Shown here piece after piece: positions 61,106 through 64,000 of a stretch of 64,000 nt of DNA; position 1 is the first letter of the stretch; every line of letters starts with the position of its first letter. Both the position numbers and the translations under genes were made by a program. A model generated the notes under the pieces. It was not told the DNA's origin and did no database searches. It was given only the letters and a program-made list of their open reading frames with translations. This stretch comes from an uncultured Clostridia bacterium (lineage in GTDB: Bacteria; Bacillota; Clostridia; Saccharofermentanales; DTU023): contig CAMJYM010000005.1 in assembly GCA_946220865.1 (NCBI GenBank), positions 1-64,000 on the forward strand, read 5' to 3'.

Positions 61106-61666
61106 ATGGACGATCAAAGCATTGTGGACTGTTTTTTGCGGCGGGACGAAGCCGCGATAAAACATTGTATGGAAAAATATGGCAGCCGTCTGCGTTCTCT
61201 GGCGTATGGCATTGTCCAGGACTGGCAGAGCGCAGAAGAATGTGAAAACGATACCTATCTTGAGGCCTGGCAGAGGATTCCACCTCATAAGCCGGGAAAC
61301 TATTTATATGCCTTTCTTGCCCGTATGACCCGTCATCTGGCTCTGAATTGCTGCCGTTATCGCAGCCGTCTGAAACGCAGCGCCTTTATTCTTGAGCTCA
61401 GCACGGAGCTGGAGCAATGCCTTCCTGCCCCGGATGAGCTGGAGTGCCGACTGGAGGACAGAGCGCTGGGCCAGGTTCTCAATGAATTTCTCAGCCAGCT
61501 GGATGAGGAAAAAAGGGCGATATTTATTCGTCGCTACTGGTTTCTGGATTCCATTACACTCATTGCCCGGCGTTTTGCCGTTTCTGAAAGTAAAGTTAAA
61601 ACAACGCTCTTCCGTTGCCGTAAGAAGCTCAAAGAGCAGCTTGAAAAGGAAGGTTACAGCTTATGA
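61106..61666 (+). CDS. ECF-type RNA polymerase sigma factor
   Basis: 186 residues. Region 2 begins VDCFLRRDEAAIKHCMEKYG and contains ECENDTYLEAWQRIP; region 4 is YWFLDSITLIARRFAVSESK with VKTTLFRCRKKL. Such factors turn on small regulons and are usually held by an anti-sigma factor. The start at 61106 follows AGGAGGAAAGGAG; longer readings run into the terminator. It overlaps the next gene by ATGA, marking a sigma/partner pair. Confidence 0.88.
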   Translation: MDDQSIVDCFLRRDEAAIKHCMEKYGSRLRSLAYGIVQDWQSAEECENDTYLEAWQRIPPHKPGNYLYAFLARMTRHLALNCCRYRSRLKRSAFILELSTELEQCLPAPDELECRLEDRALGQVLNEFLSQLDEEKRAIFIRRYWFLDSITLIARRFAVSESKVKTTLFRCRKKLKEQLEKEGYSL

Positions 61667-63024
61667 AAGGATCTCAACTTTTGGATAAAATGGAACTCAT
61701 TCATCCGGCCTATATTGAAGCCGCAGAAAAGAGACTGCCGGAGAAAAAGAAAAAATGGCTGGGCTGGGGCGCTATAGCCGCCTGTCTTTGCCTTTCTTTA
61801 GCGTTGATCTTGCTCATTGGCCATTATCGTGAGCCCCTGAGCGATCTGATTTCACGGGAGCAGAAGACGCTTCTCAATGCCACGCCAGAGCCTCCGGGAG
61901 CTGAGCCTCCGGCATCCGGCATGTCTCGTATAAGCTCCGCAGCAGCTTCAGAACAGACTACCGGCGAAGCCGCAGCCCAGCTGCCATCCGCCGCCCTGAG
62001 CACGCGGGAAAAAATTACGATTCCGGACCTGGTATCCGAAGGTATGGGCTTTGAAGGCTACCTCTATCACGATATTTCGGAGCTGGAAAACGGCAATCCC
62101 TGGTCGGAATCGATGACGCTTGAGACTCTGCCCGTCTACAAAAATGGGGCCTTTGACGCCCTTCGCATCGGCTCGCCGATCGGTCTGAGTGAAGAAGAAA
62201 TGACGGCCAGACTGAATCAGACGGTGTCCTCCCTGGGACTTCAGCTGGTCTCCACGGAGCTGCAGCAGGATGGTTTTGTCAAAAAAGGCGGTAAAACTGT
62301 TCAGGACACCGAACACCCGACGTCGATTCACGCTCAGACAGACCAGGGAAGCCTGGATATTCAGGCGGATGGAGAAATCGTTTTCTTCCCAACCAATGGA
62401 AAAACGGCGCTCCCTGACGATCTCAGCTTTACCTATGCGGACACCTCCGATGCTGAAGCCGCAAAAACCCTGTCCTGGCTGACGGAAACCTATACCGATT
62501 TTCTGCATTTTGAGAAAGCGAAAAGCATCTCCTGGGGTGACTTTAACATGGATAACAAGTTCAACCGTCGCTATGAGATCTACGATGCTGCAGACGATCC
62601 AGCCGAGCAGATTTTGAATTACCATTTCCGCAAGGTAAGTTTCGCACCTGATGATGAGGGAAAACTCCTGGTGATCAGAAAGAAGGACGCTCTGCTCAAG
62701 GCGGAAAAAATGGGGGATTATCCCATCATCAGTGTGGAGAAAGCCCGGGAAAGACTGCTTGCCGGCCACTATCAGACGAGCGTTCCCGCGGATTTTCCCG
62801 GCGCAGACAAAATAGCCAAAGTGGAATTGATGTACCGCAGTGGGAGTGGGGAGGAAGTCTTCCTGCCTTACTATCGCTTTTATGTCCTGCTCCCCTCCGG
62901 GACAAAGGGCGTTCCTCCGGAAGACAGTGAAACAGGCTTAAAAACCTATGGAGCCTACTACGTCCCGGCTCTCCGCGACGACGATGTGAAAAATATGCCC
63001 ACCTACGATGGTCACTTTAATTGA
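61663..63024 (+). CDS. Membrane-anchored protein coupled to the sigma factor (probable anti-sigma or sensor)
   Basis: 453 residues. About 33 cytoplasmic residues (MKGSQLLDKMELIHPAYIEA, then basic) precede one membrane helix (LGWGAIAACLCLSLALILLI) and a large outer part: a Ser/Ala/Pro linker followed by about 330 residues with no recognised domain. There is no zinc-binding anti-sigma motif. The ATGA coupling to the sigma gene argues for an anti-sigma or signal-sensing role. This function is inferred from position only. Confidence 0.7.
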   Translation: MKGSQLLDKMELIHPAYIEAAEKRLPEKKKKWLGWGAIAACLCLSLALILLIGHYREPLSDLISREQKTLLNATPEPPGAEPPASGMSRISSAAASEQTTGEAAAQLPSAALSTREKITIPDLVSEGMGFEGYLYHDISELENGNPWSESMTLETLPVYKNGAFDALRIGSPIGLSEEEMTARLNQTVSSLGLQLVSTELQQDGFVKKGGKTVQDTEHPTSIHAQTDQGSLDIQADGEIVFFPTNGKTALPDDLSFTYADTSDAEAAKTLSWLTETYTDFLHFEKAKSISWGDFNMDNKFNRRYEIYDAADDPAEQILNYHFRKVSFAPDDEGKLLVIRKKDALLKAEKMGDYPIISVEKARERLLAGHYQTSVPADFPGADKIAKVELMYRSGSGEEVFLPYYRFYVLLPSGTKGVPPEDSETGLKTYGAYYVPALRDDDVKNMPTYDGHFN

Positions 63025-63168
63025 AGCCCCAGGCGCTTAGCATCCCCGGGATCGTTCCCTGCCCCTTTCAACGAATTCTATAGCTCTGGACTACAAGAAA
63101 AAAGCAAAAAACGCTAAACTAAGAGAAAAGCACGTGCATCGCTTGCAGAATCAAGGGGGTGTCTCACG

Positions 63169-64000
63169 GTGAACATCAGACCTTTTTCTCATGGCTCAGG
63201 GCGCGGGCATCGTCGCGCAGGCTTTAAGATGGCGCTGCTCTGCGCCCTGCTTCTATCAACACTGAGTCTTCTGCTGCTTTACCCTCAGGCAGAGTCTTTT
63301 TCAGAGCTTTCACCTCAGGTCAGAGCCTTGAATGAGCAGCGCAGGGGTCCGGCTTCACCTTCTGAAAAAACGTCCCCCCAGCAGGCGAAAACGACGCCAG
63401 CTGAGCAGAATGAACGTGGGCAGGATACGGAAGACAGACCCGAGGGGGAGGGCGAAACCAGCGAAAATGCCGCCGAGTCTGGACCCGGGGAAAAGGAAAA
63501 CCTGCCTGGCGAGACGGAGCGGCCTGAGACGGGTACGGGCGCAGAGAGCGAGACGACAGAAAGCTCCGCAGCCTCTGAAAGCGCGGAAAACCAGCTTCCC
63601 GGGGAAGGTCAGACTGAAGCGGGTTCTTCGTCAGAAGATCCTGAGGGAGAGCAGCTTCCTCAGGAGCAAATCCCCGTTCCGGCAAGTCCGCGGGAAGAAC
63701 AGGAAGCCGCGTGGAAAAAACCTTTTCGCGAGCAGGAAGATCAGCTCAATATTCTCTTACCCTATCACTACGAGCCTGGCGATGGGCTTTCGGCTTACAC
63801 CTTCAATCCGGCCTGTCTCAACCCACTCTGGGCCCCGCAGAGGACAGATCGCCTGATCTCCCAGCTGCTCTACGCACCCCTGCATGAGATCAGCGGCGGC
63901 AGGCTCGTGGGACTGCTCGAATCTTTCAGCTATACCGAGGATTGGCGCACGGTGGAGTTAAAGCTGCGCAAAGGCCTTTGCTGGCAGGATGGCCAGGCTC
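63169..64000 (+). CDS. Family 5-type extracellular solute-binding protein, N-terminal part (runs off the window)
   Basis: 277 codons are visible from the GTG at 63169, preceded by AAGGGGGTG. A basic N-terminus and hydrophobic helix (MALLCALLLSTLSLLLLYPQ) form a signal or anchor, followed by about 125 residues rich in Glu/Ser/Gly/Pro. From about residue 190 the sequence resembles peptide/nickel-type binding proteins (NPACLNPLWAPQRTDRLISQ, VELKLRKGLCWQDGQA). The linker is unusual for the family. It follows the sigma/partner pair by 145 bases and may be part of its regulon. Confidence 0.72.
   Translation, partial: MNIRPFSHGSGRGHRRAGFKMALLCALLLSTLSLLLLYPQAESFSELSPQVRALNEQRRGPASPSEKTSPQQAKTTPAEQNERGQDTEDRPEGEGETSENAAESGPGEKENLPGETERPETGTGAESETTESSAASESAENQLPGEGQTEAGSSSEDPEGEQLPQEQIPVPASPREEQEAAWKKPFREQEDQLNILLPYHYEPGDGLSAYTFNPACLNPLWAPQRTDRLISQLLYAPLHEISGGRLVGLLESFSYTEDWRTVELKLRKGLCWQDGQA

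Overview
The window reads as the chromosome of an anaerobic, Gram-positive-type bacterium of the Bacillota (probably Clostridia). Support comes from strong AGGAGG-like ribosome sites with ATG, GTG and TTG starts, ECF-type vitamin transporters, TPP and cobalamin riboswitches, an oxygen-independent (cbi) cobalamin pathway, and a double-cubane-cluster reductase with its activating ATPase. I saw no rRNA, tRNA, CRISPR array or intact insertion sequence. No genus can be named from this sequence alone.

Left third (1-17282): a dense cluster of export ATPases. A partial MATE pump and the 3' stump of an ABC gene are followed by two parallel cassettes, each a TetR regulator followed by two ABC half-transporters (4990 down to 842 and 13216 down to 8904). 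A third ABC pair (5415-8730) and a single ABC protein (15531-17282) lie beside them. A palindrome GTTAGC-N4-GCTAAC, intact or decayed, lies upstream of both ABC pairs of the cassettes, of the third ABC pair and of the first TetR gene, so these operons look like one regulon. Two decayed pieces of a RhuM-like gene lie in the spacers.

Middle (17349-24071): a MocR/PdxR-type regulator divergent from an ECF S component (likely vitamin B6 uptake), a RelB-like antitoxin with a PIN toxin, an isochorismatase-like hydrolase, a GlsB/YeaQ membrane protein, xanthine phosphoribosyltransferase and a solitary dihydrolipoyl dehydrogenase.

Cobalamin region (24170-42046): a cobalamin riboswitch with terminator precedes cbiD-cbiF-cbiG-cbiH-cbiJ-cbiET-cbiA-cbiC. 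An AT-rich ABC exporter on the other strand interrupts the locus. A second, larger cobalamin riboswitch then leads into a small ORF, a secreted CbiK-like chelatase, a binding protein, a FecCD/BtuC-type permease and an ATPase, which I read as a tetrapyrrole or corrinoid uptake system. The chelatase and the binding protein share a related beta-rich domain. CbiA has Gln where its glutaminase nucleophile Cys should be.

Right third (42079-64000): a family 2 glycosyltransferase; a YitT-family membrane protein; TPP-riboswitch-controlled thiT; an operon of activase, cysteine desulfurase, double-cubane reductase and a DUF3343 protein; a YtrA-type GntR regulator with its operator, an ABC ATPase and two large paralogous membrane proteins; a nucleoside-type ABC transporter lacking its binding protein; a radical SAM protein; an ECF sigma factor with a membrane-anchored partner; and the start of a family 5 solute-binding protein.
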